A DNA stretch of 64,000 nt, from the NCBI GenBank assembly GCA_021413845.1, contig JAIOPP010000142.1, positions 38,247-102,246 of the forward strand, written 5' to 3'. Numbering within the stretch: position 1 is the first letter of the stretch; every line of letters starts with the position of its first letter. The translations under genes were made by a program, and so were the position numbers. Source of the DNA: Planctomycetia bacterium (GTDB taxonomy: Bacteria > Planctomycetota > Planctomycetia > Pirellulales > PNKZ01). A model generated the notes under the pieces. The model was not told the origin of the DNA. It ran no database searches and was given only the letters and a program-made list of their open reading frames with translations. Of the stretch, positions 19,701-27,406 are shown piece after piece.

Positions 19701-20923
19701 AAGGTAATCCCACGCCGGATCGTGAAGGCAAGCAATCGGGCGGCGGCGATGGTGGTCAATCGGGAAGCGCATCGTCGAAGCCGGGCGAAAAGTCCGGCGC
19801 GAAAAAGAATGCGGAGAAGCCCGGCGAGAAGCCGGTCGGCGAACGTGAAGGGGAGAAGCCTTCGGCCAACAATGGTCAGCCGTCGGGCAATCAAAAAAAT
19901 CCCGGCGATGTCGGCGGAAGCAATACGAAGAACGAAGGGACTCCTGAAGCGCAAGAAACGAACAAGCCTCGCGACAAGACCGGCGGCGCTGATGCCGGCA
20001 GTAAGGAAGAATCTCGCGGCGATCCCGGCAAGTCGCCGAGCGGTAGTAAACAAGAATCGGACGCGCAGGGCCAATCGAGCGGCGATCGTTCGGGCAACGG
20101 AGAAGAAGGGGGCGGAATGAAGTCGCCCAAGAAGGGGACCGGCTCGGCTGGCTCGAACACTCCCGGCGATCAAGGCTCCGGCGCAGCCGCTGAAGAGGGA
20201 GACTCCGTCACGGGGAACAAGCCGGGCGACAAGGCGCGCGGGCCGGCGCCTTCGGAAGGGAAGCAACCGGGAGGCAAACCTTCGGGCGAAAAGGGAGACG
20301 GAAATCAATCGCGAGCCGGCGGAGACCGATCGGGCGGTACGGGCCAACCCCCCGCAGATGCATCGAGAGGAGATCCTTCCGACGATCAAGCGAACCAGGG
20401 GGGCCGAGATGCGAAGCCCGGCGAACGCCCTCAGGACGGCGCCGCGCAAGGTGACGGCGGGGGCGGAATTCCCAAAGGACCGAGCGGGGGCCGTTTCGGT
20501 CGGACGACCGAGCCTGGGGGCGATGCCGCGAATCTCGACTACACGAAGAAGGTGACCGACCTGACGCTCGATCGCTTGAAGAATCAACTCGACAAGGGGC
20601 AAGTCGATCCGGAGTTGTTGAAGAAGTTCGGTTCGCGCGAGGCGCTCGATCAGTTCGCGCGGAAGTGGGACGAAATGCGCCGTGCGGCGCAACAGCCGGG
20701 CGCTCAAGGAGATGCGGCCCGTAAGCAATTCCAAGAGACGCTCAAAGGCCTCGGCTTGCAATCGCGGACGACGTCGCAGCAGGGGCGCCGCACGGGGGAC
20801 GATGATTCGCGCGAACTACGTGGTTCGCGCCGAAGCGAGCCTCCGGCCAAGTTCGCCGATCAGTACCGCGCCTACACGACCGGCATCGGCCAAGCTCCTG
20901 CGGAACCGGCCAAAAAGCCGTAA
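16751..20923 (+). CDS. Giant membrane protein with DUF4175-like region and ~700-residue disordered tail
   Basis: 1,390 residues from a GTG at 16751; the ATG at 16769 is an alternative and neither has a strong binding site. Residues 1-40 are charged and Ser/Gly-rich. Three membrane segments follow at about 60-85, 95-115 and 178-200. Residues 200-550 are a beta-rich region with VQYEYPAYTGLPPR, reminiscent of DUF4175 membrane proteins. Residues of about 560-1255 are low complexity, made almost only of Gly, Asn, Pro, Gln, Lys, Glu, Asp and Ser. The last 130 residues return to ordered helical sequence (VTDLTLDRLKNQLDKGQ). It probably spans the inner membrane and reaches into the periplasm-like space. 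Function unknown. Confidence 0.8.
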   Translation: MSATTRMASGAAKPRSGSSDGSRGEASRGGGPRSAGRVIEYQAYIDGQLRKTRSRVKWVDLGSSLTLLAIGVLAYLLVAAVIDHWVVPGGLGFSGRLLLCIGLVGGAAYHLVGRFAPLLLRKVNPVYAAEAIERGQPMKNSLINFLLLRKQPNLSSESMLEAMKEQAAVRLSAVPADAPVDRTALIRLGYVLCAVLIAAVVYALAGPKDAIRSVNRVIAPWADLAPSTRVKIVELTPADVERRRDEVVEVKVRTKNMRATDEAVVFYSNSGKPEDDIAVPLRSDDVLHWSATIPGGSEGLKQDLYYYVRLGDTESPRYRIRVAATPVITVGRVQYEYPAYTGLPPRIVERQGDLKGLEGTRVVLTAETNQQIRSAFVAFDAARNRDVELTPDENKLKATGSFELALTKDRKRPAHTSYMLRFANIDGQENPKPIEHKIDVTADQAPEVKVIEPTSPASQELQVPLGAPLRITLAARDPDFKLADLAVVFERGGVPLREERMLAEPRDGDFSNTVVFDAARYGLKVGDRVTFRGRAKDNKAPQPNIAETARYTIVVVQGNGAAGQPPKAGEQGQPNQQQNNQPPGNQPQDRKPQQGNDPQQGKPSGDQPQPPAGDNREGNQQPNGKGTSPNGQGNQKGRPQNENRPPDQQPGTQQPNDPKSNSPQPNQQQTRGGQKEDSRNGQPQDAPRPGEGKQDAGSKPGENGGAKNGQDEKPIDPEVDPGKAIQELKDFFDKQDAKDEAQNKNEPGKQPKDEGKQNGSPGSGDKNESGNKQPSGKQPAAESANKKPDDRQGAGKEPGMKEGSEKGTEKGSQKTDDPNGKGGKPDQENGKEGKKNDGPSQPGGPSGAGKQSGGDEGKPGGDQQSGGSPSGKQSERPGSQAGSPGGSEGMRADDKAQGAAERREGKNDGGREVERKPTDGNGGEKPVANESRKPGDTTGAKPADRNESQPAGEKNGSEAPMPGTGSKPNGEGKEAPPKTGTANEGNPTPDREGKQSGGGDGGQSGSASSKPGEKSGAKKNAEKPGEKPVGEREGEKPSANNGQPSGNQKNPGDVGGSNTKNEGTPEAQETNKPRDKTGGADAGSKEESRGDPGKSPSGSKQESDAQGQSSGDRSGNGEEGGGMKSPKKGTGSAGSNTPGDQGSGAAAEEGDSVTGNKPGDKARGPAPSEGKQPGGKPSGEKGDGNQSRAGGDRSGGTGQPPADASRGDPSDDQANQGGRDAKPGERPQDGAAQGDGGGGIPKGPSGGRFGRTTEPGGDAANLDYTKKVTDLTLDRLKNQLDKGQVDPELLKKFGSREALDQFARKWDEMRRAAQQPGAQGDAARKQFQETLKGLGLQSRTTSQQGRRTGDDDSRELRGSRRSEPPAKFADQYRAYTTGIGQAPAEPAKKP

Positions 20924-21043
20924 AGCGGTCGTACGGCGGCTCTGCATGTCTATTCGCAGCAGACTTCTTGAGTTCGGCTAAAAAACAGCCGTCAACGGCG
21001 ATTTTATAGCCGTTCATTTTCAATTCCTTAATCTTGTTTCTTG

Positions 21044-21068
21044 CAAAACGTACGGTATTAACGTTTTG
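21044..21068. promoter_or_regulatory. 25-base inverted repeat, candidate operator
   Basis: Perfect eight-base arms CAAAACGT and ACGTTTTG separated by nine bases. It sits about 18 bases upstream of the sigma-54-like promoter of the pseudopilin gene, where an enhancer-binding activator could bind. There is no T-tract after the second arm, so it is less likely to be a terminator. Confidence 0.4.
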
Positions 21069-21085
21069 TAAGTATTTTTACGGAC

Positions 21086-21101
21086 TGGCTTGTCCTTTGC
21101 A
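21086..21101 (+). promoter_or_regulatory. Candidate sigma-54 (-24/-12) promoter of the pseudopilin gene
   Basis: TGGCTTGTCCTTTGCA matches the consensus TGGCACG-N4-TTGCW at the invariant GG (-24) and GC (-12) with exact spacing. The two mismatches lie between them. The predicted start of transcription would be about 21112, giving a leader of about 50 bases before the ATG at 21161. Confidence 0.5.
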
Positions 21102-21160
21102 TTGGCGGCGCGGCATTACGTTTTTTTAATGTCTGCATCTAATGAGCAGGAGTAGTTTCC

Positions 21161-22000
21161 ATGTCTGAATCGAAGTCCGTACGTGGGCACAAGCGGAGCG
21201 GGTTTACGCTGATCGAACTCGTGGTGGTCATCATCATTCTCGCCACGATCGCCGGCTTCGTCATCCCGCAGGTCGGCATGATCGGCCGCTCGTCCGACAT
21301 GGCGGCGACGGCGAAAACGCAATCGGACGTCGCCTCGAATATCCAACTCTTCTTCACGCTACAGAAGCGCTACCCGCAAGGGCTAGATTCGTTGCTCGAC
21401 ACCACGGGAACGCTTTATTCCGCGAACACGACCAATGGGGATACGCAGACGCACGGGCTCCCTTACTCGGGCGCGGACGATACCCGTCTGCAGGCCCAAC
21501 TCGCCAAAGCCACGTTTACCGTCGCGGATAAGACCTACGCTCGCTCGCTGACGCGCGCCGGCTTCGATTGGGTCCACGACCATACCGTTCCGACTGCGCC
21601 CGCCACGACGAACTCCAACAACTCCGGCGACGTGTTTCGCGGCCTGATAGCCGATGCCAACGGCACCGGCAACACGGCACCGACGACGATCGACGTCGCC
21701 GAGGTCACGGGGGCGGCTCTGTTGCTGAAACTGGTTCCCCAGGGTTTGAAAACCGGAGAGCGCGTCGTCGCGTTCGGCGTGGGGCCGAGGAACACGGCGA
21801 TCAGCAAAACATTGACGAACTCGCCGACTTATCCCGGCGCCGACGGCAAATACTACGGCCGCTACATCGCCTACTTCAAGGTTTACGCATCGGGAGAACG
21901 AGCGGTCATGATCGGCACTTCCGATAGCTACGGTCGGACGCCGGACTACACGCAACAGCAGTTCAACGAATCGCTGCCCGACGGTGGTCGCCAAGGCTAA
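21161..22000 (+). CDS. Type II secretion-like pseudopilin (GspG-like)
   Basis: 279 residues. The N-terminus is a class III signal: basic leader (SVRGHKR), then SGFTLIELVVVIIILATIAG, cleaved after Gly before FTLIEL and N-methylated at Phe. The Glu at +5 is present. The globular part is much longer than in classical GspG (about 140 residues) and resembles the lone planctomycete pseudopilins often found near PEP-CTERM proteins. AGGAG lies about seven bases before the ATG. No other secretion genes are adjacent. It is a single-gene unit, flanked by a candidate sigma-54 promoter and a strong terminator. Confidence 0.85.
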   Translation: MSESKSVRGHKRSGFTLIELVVVIIILATIAGFVIPQVGMIGRSSDMAATAKTQSDVASNIQLFFTLQKRYPQGLDSLLDTTGTLYSANTTNGDTQTHGLPYSGADDTRLQAQLAKATFTVADKTYARSLTRAGFDWVHDHTVPTAPATTNSNNSGDVFRGLIADANGTGNTAPTTIDVAEVTGAALLLKLVPQGLKTGERVVAFGVGPRNTAISKTLTNSPTYPGADGKYYGRYIAYFKVYASGERAVMIGTSDSYGRTPDYTQQQFNESLPDGGRQG

Positions 22001-22039
22001 TAGTTGAGGCTTCCGAAGCGGCTTTTGAGTCGTCATCGA

Positions 22040-22080
22040 ACGGAGCGGGGGAGCCGAGTGGTTCCTTCGCTCCGTTTTTT
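22040..22080 (+). terminator. Rho-independent terminator after the pseudopilin gene
   Basis: Perfect eight-base stem ACGGAGCG / CGCTCCGT with a 20-base loop, followed directly by a run of T. It starts 40 bases after the pseudopilin stop and separates it from the PEP-CTERM gene. Confidence 0.75.
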
Positions 22081-22317
22081 CGTTGAAAAGCTGCAGGCCG
22101 TCTTCTTCGGCTTTCCCCCCTGTGTGCGACATAGCGCAGCCCGCATTGCGATTAAAATCGAAAATCTTCCCGGTTGGCGCTTTCCGTCGCCGCGCCGAAC
22201 GCTTATTTTCTCGGAACGAAGATACCTCTAAAGGGGTGTTCTCGACTGGGCCGTTTCGGTGGCTTTCTCAGCGGCATCGGGCGGGATTCAACCAAGAGCC
22301 TACAGCGAGAGATTTCC

Positions 22318-25300
22318 ATGGCAGCGGGTTTGCCAGGGGGGCTTATAGCGCGAAGCCGCCTCGTCACTACCGGGTGTCGAGTTGCGATGCTCGCGTTCGT
22401 CGTCGGCATTACGTTTTCCGGCTCCGGTGCATTGCGAGCTCAAACGTCGACTTGGCTGAAGACGACCAGCGGCAACTGGTCGCTCGCGGACAATTGGAGC
22501 ACGTTGCCGATCGGCGGACCTACGGCGCTGCTGCTTTTCAACGGCAGCGGCGCGCAGGCTTATATCGCGACGAACGACTTGGCCGATCCGTTCTTCATGA
22601 ACCAGATCGTCCTCAACAGCACTTCGAGCGGCACGCCGACGATCGCCGGCGCGCAATTGCGATTCGTCGGCAGCAATGCGCAGATCAAGCAAGACGGCGG
22701 CGGCGCATTTATTTTTACGGCGCCGATCAAATTCGACCTCCCTCTGACGCTCGCCGGCTCAGGCGCCGGCTACGTGACCTTCAACGGTGCGCTGAGCGGC
22801 ATGGGGGGCATCATCAAGTCCGGCACGAGTACGTTCGTCTTCGGTTCGCCGGCGGCCGATACGTTGTCGAGCAATACCTTCGTCGGCGGGCTCACGATCG
22901 CCGACGGCACGATTCGCTTCGATAACACACTCGACACCGGTCCGACGGCGCTGCGCTCGAATCGCATCACGTTCACTTCCGGCGCGGGAAGCCTGCGTTT
23001 CGGCGGGCCCTCGGCAACCACGCCGACGGAACTGCGGATCGGAGAAATCTCCGGCGCGGCCGGCCTCGTGCTCGCGCGCACCACGGCGGTCAATGAGAAC
23101 GCCGGCTTGAACGTCGTCATCACGACTTTGGGCGACGCCTCCTACGGCGGCACGTTTGACAATACGGGAACCGGCGCGGGCCTCGCCACGACGCTCAAGA
23201 TTCGCGGCGTCGGCAATCAGACGTTTTCCAATTCGGTCGCCGACACTTTCAAGATCAACGGCGACCTCGAAACCTTTCACGGTGCTACGACGACGCTTGC
23301 CAACTTCGCGTCGACCGGCACCGCAAGCGCAGGGAAAATCATCTTGAGCGGCGGCACCTTCGTGCTCGATAACGTCGCCAGAAACGACAACGACCGCATT
23401 CGCACCTCAGGCACCGTCGATATGGCCGGCGGCGGAACTTTTCGCTTGTTGGGCAATGCTTCGGGCACCGCCGAAGTCTCCGGCCGACTTGAGCTCGGAG
23501 ATAACAATATGATCGCCCGAGGGGGAGCTTTGAAAATCGAGATCGTGCATATCGCGACGTCGTCTCCCACGACCCTCACGTTCAGCGTCTTCGAAAGAGA
23601 TTCCTCGTCCAGCCCTCGTTCGACGGTCGACTTTGCGGCGGTCAATGCATCGGGCACGGCCATTCCGCTCGGCGGAGGTGGAACGAATCCGCGCATCATC
23701 CTTACGACCGGCGTTCGTCTGACGACGACCAATTTGCTGTTTTCACGCTCGAACTCTTCGGCAAGCAACAACACTTACGGCTATGCGACCGTCAACGGCA
23801 CCGACTTCGCCACTTATGGTTCTAACGGCGTCGTAGCGGCCGGTTTTACGACGTGGAGCGGAACGGCGAATTCGTCGACGAATTTCAATCTCTCGGTGAA
23901 TGGAACCACCGGAACCTCTAGTTCGACATTTTCCATCGGCTCTCTGAAGCTTACACCCGCTTCCGGCAGCATCGCGCTCGACATCAACGGCTCCGGAAAT
24001 CTGCAAACGAACGGGATCTTGCTCGCAGGAAGCAATAACGCCGCGATCACGTCTTCGGGCGGCGGGGGCTGGGTCGGTTTCGGGATGCGCTTCGCTCATG
24101 TGCAGTCGGCCGTGCTGACGATCGGCGCTTCGATCGGCAGCGATAACAACCCGCTCGTGAAGGCCGGCGGGGGAACGCTCTACCTCTCGAATACCTCGAA
24201 CGTCAACTCGACGGCGACCCTCACGATCAACGACGGGGTCGTGCGGGCATCGTCGACGACTCTCCCCACCGGCACGATCGAGTTCCGCGGCGGCGTCCTT
24301 GAAGTCACCGGCGGGGGGACGTTCAATCGCGCGCTCGGTACCACTGCCAACACCCTGAACTGGCAGAACGGCACCTTCGATCGAGGGAGCGGCGGCTTCG
24401 CAGCCTGGGGTGCGGCCGTGACGATCGATCTGAAAAATCTCGGCGCCGATCAGCTCTCTTGGCGCGAGACGAACTTCGTCGGCGAGGGCTATGCGCTGAT
24501 CTTCGGCTCGAAAACCGCCGATGCGCGAGTCTCGCTCTTAGACGACTTGAACCTTTCCGAATCCTCGGTTCCATCGCCGGAAACTTACAATGCTCGCGAG
24601 ATTCAAATCGTCGACAATCCGAATTCGCCGACCGATTTCGCGAGGCTTTCCGGCCAGGTCTCGGGAGCGATTACCGACGATCTCCTGAAGACCGGTGCGG
24701 GAATCTTGGAACTAACCAATACCAACACTTACTTAGGCGGCACCATCATCGCCGAAGGATCGCTGCTCGTAGCGAACTCCGCCGGCTTGGGAGATCTTAA
24801 TGCCGCTTATGTATTGCTAGGCGCGAGAAGCGGTTCGGCCGATGTCGCACTACTGACCAGTAGCACGTCGACTGCCATTACGATCAAACGGGACATTCTC
24901 GTTCAGTCCGGCGGCACGGGCAGTGCCATGCTCGGCAACACGATCGCGCTCGACGCCGTGTCGGCATCGAACGCAGTATTTAGCGGCAATATCCTCGTCG
25001 GACTCCAAGGAGATTCGCTCGCCAAGAGTCTCAAGTTCACAGCCGTCGCCGGCACCACGGTCACGTTTTCAGGATCGATCACGACGCATTCCGGTTACAC
25101 GGGAACCGTGTCGATGCAAAAGGTCGGCGGCGGCGATGTGCTGCTCAGCGGTGCGACTTCCTACTCCGGAGCGACTACGGTTTCCGCCGGCAAACTCATC
25201 ATCGGCACCGGCGGGCTACTCGCGGGGAGCGGCGGAGTTTCCGTTGCCGCCGGCGCTACCTTGATGATCGCCGTCGGCGGACAGATTACCGGCAGCGGCG

Positions 25301-26019
25301 CGATCAATGTTTCCGGCTCGGCTGCGATCGACAACGCGTCAGTCAATCGCGGAACGGTGATCGTCAACGGCACGGCGGGGACATCGAATGCCTCGATCGT
25401 CGTTGGGCAAGGAGGCTTGCTGCAAGGGAACAACGGTGTCGTCAACGGCAGCGTCACGATTCAACGCGGCGGCGGCATCGGGCCGGGCAATAGCGTCGGC
25501 ACGTTGAACATCAGCGGGCCGTCGTCGAGCACTTGGGAGGCTGGGTCTCATGTCTACTTCGAGTTCCGGCATGCCGGCGGTAATGCTCCCGGAACCGATT
25601 GGGATTATCTCAATCTCGGTGCGAGCCATCTGAATATCAACGGCACCGCGGCCGATCCGATTTTCTTGCATATCGATTCTTGGCTCTCGAATAACAACGG
25701 CCACGGCTCGAACGATTTCGACTCTGCGACGACGTACTACCATTGGAAATTCGTAACGACCGGCGGCATCGATCTCGCCGCGTCGACCGGCAGCTTCGCC
25801 GATCGTTTCATCATCGTCGACGCTACGACCAATGCCGGCGTGTTCGGCACCGGCATCGGAAATCCGGCGACACGGCTGAGCGGATCGTTCTACGTCACGC
25901 TCGTCGGCAGCGAGCTTTATCTCGATTACTCGACCGTACCCGAGCCCGGCAGCGCGACGCTGGTCGGGGTTGCGGTCGCCGCGGGCATCTGGCAACGGCG
26001 TCGATCGACCTCCGTGTGA
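22318..26019 (+). CDS. Large PEP-CTERM protein with autotransporter-associated beta-strand repeats
   Basis: 1,233 residues from the ATG at 22318 (GAGAGA upstream); the frame is open to 22174. A signal peptide ends near residue 42 (GITFSGSGALRAQ). The body is Gly/Thr/Ser/Asn-rich beta-helix-like sequence with repeats of the autotransporter-associated type, for example LLKTGAGILELTNTNTYLGG and VLLSGATSYSGATTVSAGKL. The protein ends in STVPEPGSATLVGVAVAAG and a basic tail RRR, a PEP-CTERM sorting signal: Pro-Glu-Pro, membrane segment, arginines. It should be exported and processed by an exosortase, which is not encoded in this window. There is no beta-barrel translocator domain. Likely a surface or matrix protein. 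Confidence 0.85.
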   Translation: MAAGLPGGLIARSRLVTTGCRVAMLAFVVGITFSGSGALRAQTSTWLKTTSGNWSLADNWSTLPIGGPTALLLFNGSGAQAYIATNDLADPFFMNQIVLNSTSSGTPTIAGAQLRFVGSNAQIKQDGGGAFIFTAPIKFDLPLTLAGSGAGYVTFNGALSGMGGIIKSGTSTFVFGSPAADTLSSNTFVGGLTIADGTIRFDNTLDTGPTALRSNRITFTSGAGSLRFGGPSATTPTELRIGEISGAAGLVLARTTAVNENAGLNVVITTLGDASYGGTFDNTGTGAGLATTLKIRGVGNQTFSNSVADTFKINGDLETFHGATTTLANFASTGTASAGKIILSGGTFVLDNVARNDNDRIRTSGTVDMAGGGTFRLLGNASGTAEVSGRLELGDNNMIARGGALKIEIVHIATSSPTTLTFSVFERDSSSSPRSTVDFAAVNASGTAIPLGGGGTNPRIILTTGVRLTTTNLLFSRSNSSASNNTYGYATVNGTDFATYGSNGVVAAGFTTWSGTANSSTNFNLSVNGTTGTSSSTFSIGSLKLTPASGSIALDINGSGNLQTNGILLAGSNNAAITSSGGGGWVGFGMRFAHVQSAVLTIGASIGSDNNPLVKAGGGTLYLSNTSNVNSTATLTINDGVVRASSTTLPTGTIEFRGGVLEVTGGGTFNRALGTTANTLNWQNGTFDRGSGGFAAWGAAVTIDLKNLGADQLSWRETNFVGEGYALIFGSKTADARVSLLDDLNLSESSVPSPETYNAREIQIVDNPNSPTDFARLSGQVSGAITDDLLKTGAGILELTNTNTYLGGTIIAEGSLLVANSAGLGDLNAAYVLLGARSGSADVALLTSSTSTAITIKRDILVQSGGTGSAMLGNTIALDAVSASNAVFSGNILVGLQGDSLAKSLKFTAVAGTTVTFSGSITTHSGYTGTVSMQKVGGGDVLLSGATSYSGATTVSAGKLIIGTGGLLAGSGGVSVAAGATLMIAVGGQITGSGAINVSGSAAIDNASVNRGTVIVNGTAGTSNASIVVGQGGLLQGNNGVVNGSVTIQRGGGIGPGNSVGTLNISGPSSSTWEAGSHVYFEFRHAGGNAPGTDWDYLNLGASHLNINGTAADPIFLHIDSWLSNNNGHGSNDFDSATTYYHWKFVTTGGIDLAASTGSFADRFIIVDATTNAGVFGTGIGNPATRLSGSFYVTLVGSELYLDYSTVPEPGSATLVGVAVAAGIWQRRRSTSV

Positions 26020-26124
26020 ATCGGCGGACGGCACGAACGCTCGCGTGCAATGGCCGGCCGAGCGTGTTACGATTCTCAGCGCTTGCCTGAGTCCGTTCGG
26101 CCCCGTTTCTGTGAGAACATTGCG

Positions 26125-27387
26125 ATGCCCCTTTCCTATAGTCAGTTCGCCGCCGGAGTTCGCGATGAAACGGCTTTCGCCGTGTTGGCGGTCGCCAAGC
26201 GTTTGAAAGCTGCCGGCAAGCAGGTAATCGAACTTGAAATCGGCGATAGCCCTTTCGCTTCGACGCCGGCCGCCAAGCAAGCCGGGCACGACGCGATCAC
26301 GCAGGATCAATCGCACTATGCCCCCTCGCTTGGATTGCCGACGATGCGGGCGGCGGCAGCCGACTATGTGCGCCGTGAACACGCGATCGACGCGAAGCCG
26401 GAGAACATCGTCGTCGGGCCGGGCGCGAAAGTCTTCGAGTTGATCTTCTGCGAGGCGTTCATTGATCCGGGCGACGACGTGCTGATCTTCTCTCCCTACT
26501 TTCCCACGTACATGCCGAACATCGCTCGTCGCGGAGGTCGCGTGTGGACGAGCGATTTGAAGCAAAGCAATGAGTTTCGTCCCGAGCCTGCCGAAGTCGA
26601 GCGGTTCCTCAAGACGGCTCCGCGTCCGAAGGCGGTCTTTCTCAATAGCCCGCACAACCCGACGGGCGGCGTTGCACATCGCAGCGACCTGCAAGCGATC
26701 GCCGACTTAGTGCGCGGGAGCGAGGTTGCCGTATTCAGCGACGAACCGTACGACCAAATGGTCTGGCAAGGAAAGCATCATTCGTTGCTCGCCGAGTCCG
26801 GCATGCTGGATCAATGCGTAGCGGCTTACACCTTCAGCAAGTCGTATAGCATGAGCGGCTGGCGTGTCGGATTCGCGGTCGGCTCGAAGCCGACGGTGGA
26901 GCTCATGGGTCGATTGTTGAATACGTCGTTGTCGTGCGTTTCTCCGATCGCGCAACTCGCCGCCGCCGCCGCGCTGAACAACGACGACGCTCCCCGCGCC
27001 GAACAGATGCAGGCGTTTCGCGCTAAGTTGCATTTGCTGATCGACGGCATCAACACGATCGACGGCTTTCATTGCCTCGCGCCGAAGAGCACGTTTTACG
27101 CCTTTCCGAACGTCGCCGGTATCTGCAACCAAAACCGGATCACTTCGCATGGGTTGGCGATGTATCTGCTCGAAGGGGCCGACGATGCGCGCGGCGTCGC
27201 ATGCCTTGGAGGCGAATGCTTCGGACCCGCCGGCGGGGGCTTCCTGCGATTTAGTTGCGCCGAGCCCGACGACAAACTTCTCGAAGCGGTCGAATTCATC
27301 CGCCATGCGATCACGCAACAGGACCGCATCGCGGCGTATCTTGCCGCGCACGCCGAGTATCGTCTTGCGAGCCCTTACGCCGCTTAG
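26125..27387 (+). CDS. Class I/II pyridoxal-phosphate aminotransferase
   Basis: 420 residues from the ATG at 26125, chosen because the family-like sequence begins there. Fold-type I aminotransferase: NSPHNPTGG in the middle, the cofactor Asp in SDEPYD, the Schiff-base lysine in TFSKSYSMSGWRVGF and the substrate Arg in FLRFSCA near the C-terminus. These features fit an aspartate or aromatic aminotransferase of the AspC/subgroup I-gamma type. The donor and acceptor cannot be fixed. The gene stands alone, convergent with the leucyl aminopeptidase gene, with 19 bases between. Confidence 0.88.
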   Translation: MPLSYSQFAAGVRDETAFAVLAVAKRLKAAGKQVIELEIGDSPFASTPAAKQAGHDAITQDQSHYAPSLGLPTMRAAAADYVRREHAIDAKPENIVVGPGAKVFELIFCEAFIDPGDDVLIFSPYFPTYMPNIARRGGRVWTSDLKQSNEFRPEPAEVERFLKTAPRPKAVFLNSPHNPTGGVAHRSDLQAIADLVRGSEVAVFSDEPYDQMVWQGKHHSLLAESGMLDQCVAAYTFSKSYSMSGWRVGFAVGSKPTVELMGRLLNTSLSCVSPIAQLAAAAALNNDDAPRAEQMQAFRAKLHLLIDGINTIDGFHCLAPKSTFYAFPNVAGICNQNRITSHGLAMYLLEGADDARGVACLGGECFGPAGGGFLRFSCAEPDDKLLEAVEFIRHAITQQDRIAAYLAAHAEYRLASPYAA

Positions 27388-27406
27388 CGGACGTCGTTGC
27401 CGCGGC

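Noticed and set aside
18236..20761. 841-codon open frame on the minus strand
   Set aside because: It lies wholly opposite the low-complexity tail of the 16751-20923 protein. Gly/Pro/Lys/Glu/Asn codons rarely give stops on the other strand, and the translation is a Leu/Arg/Ala-rich mix without domains or a start signal.
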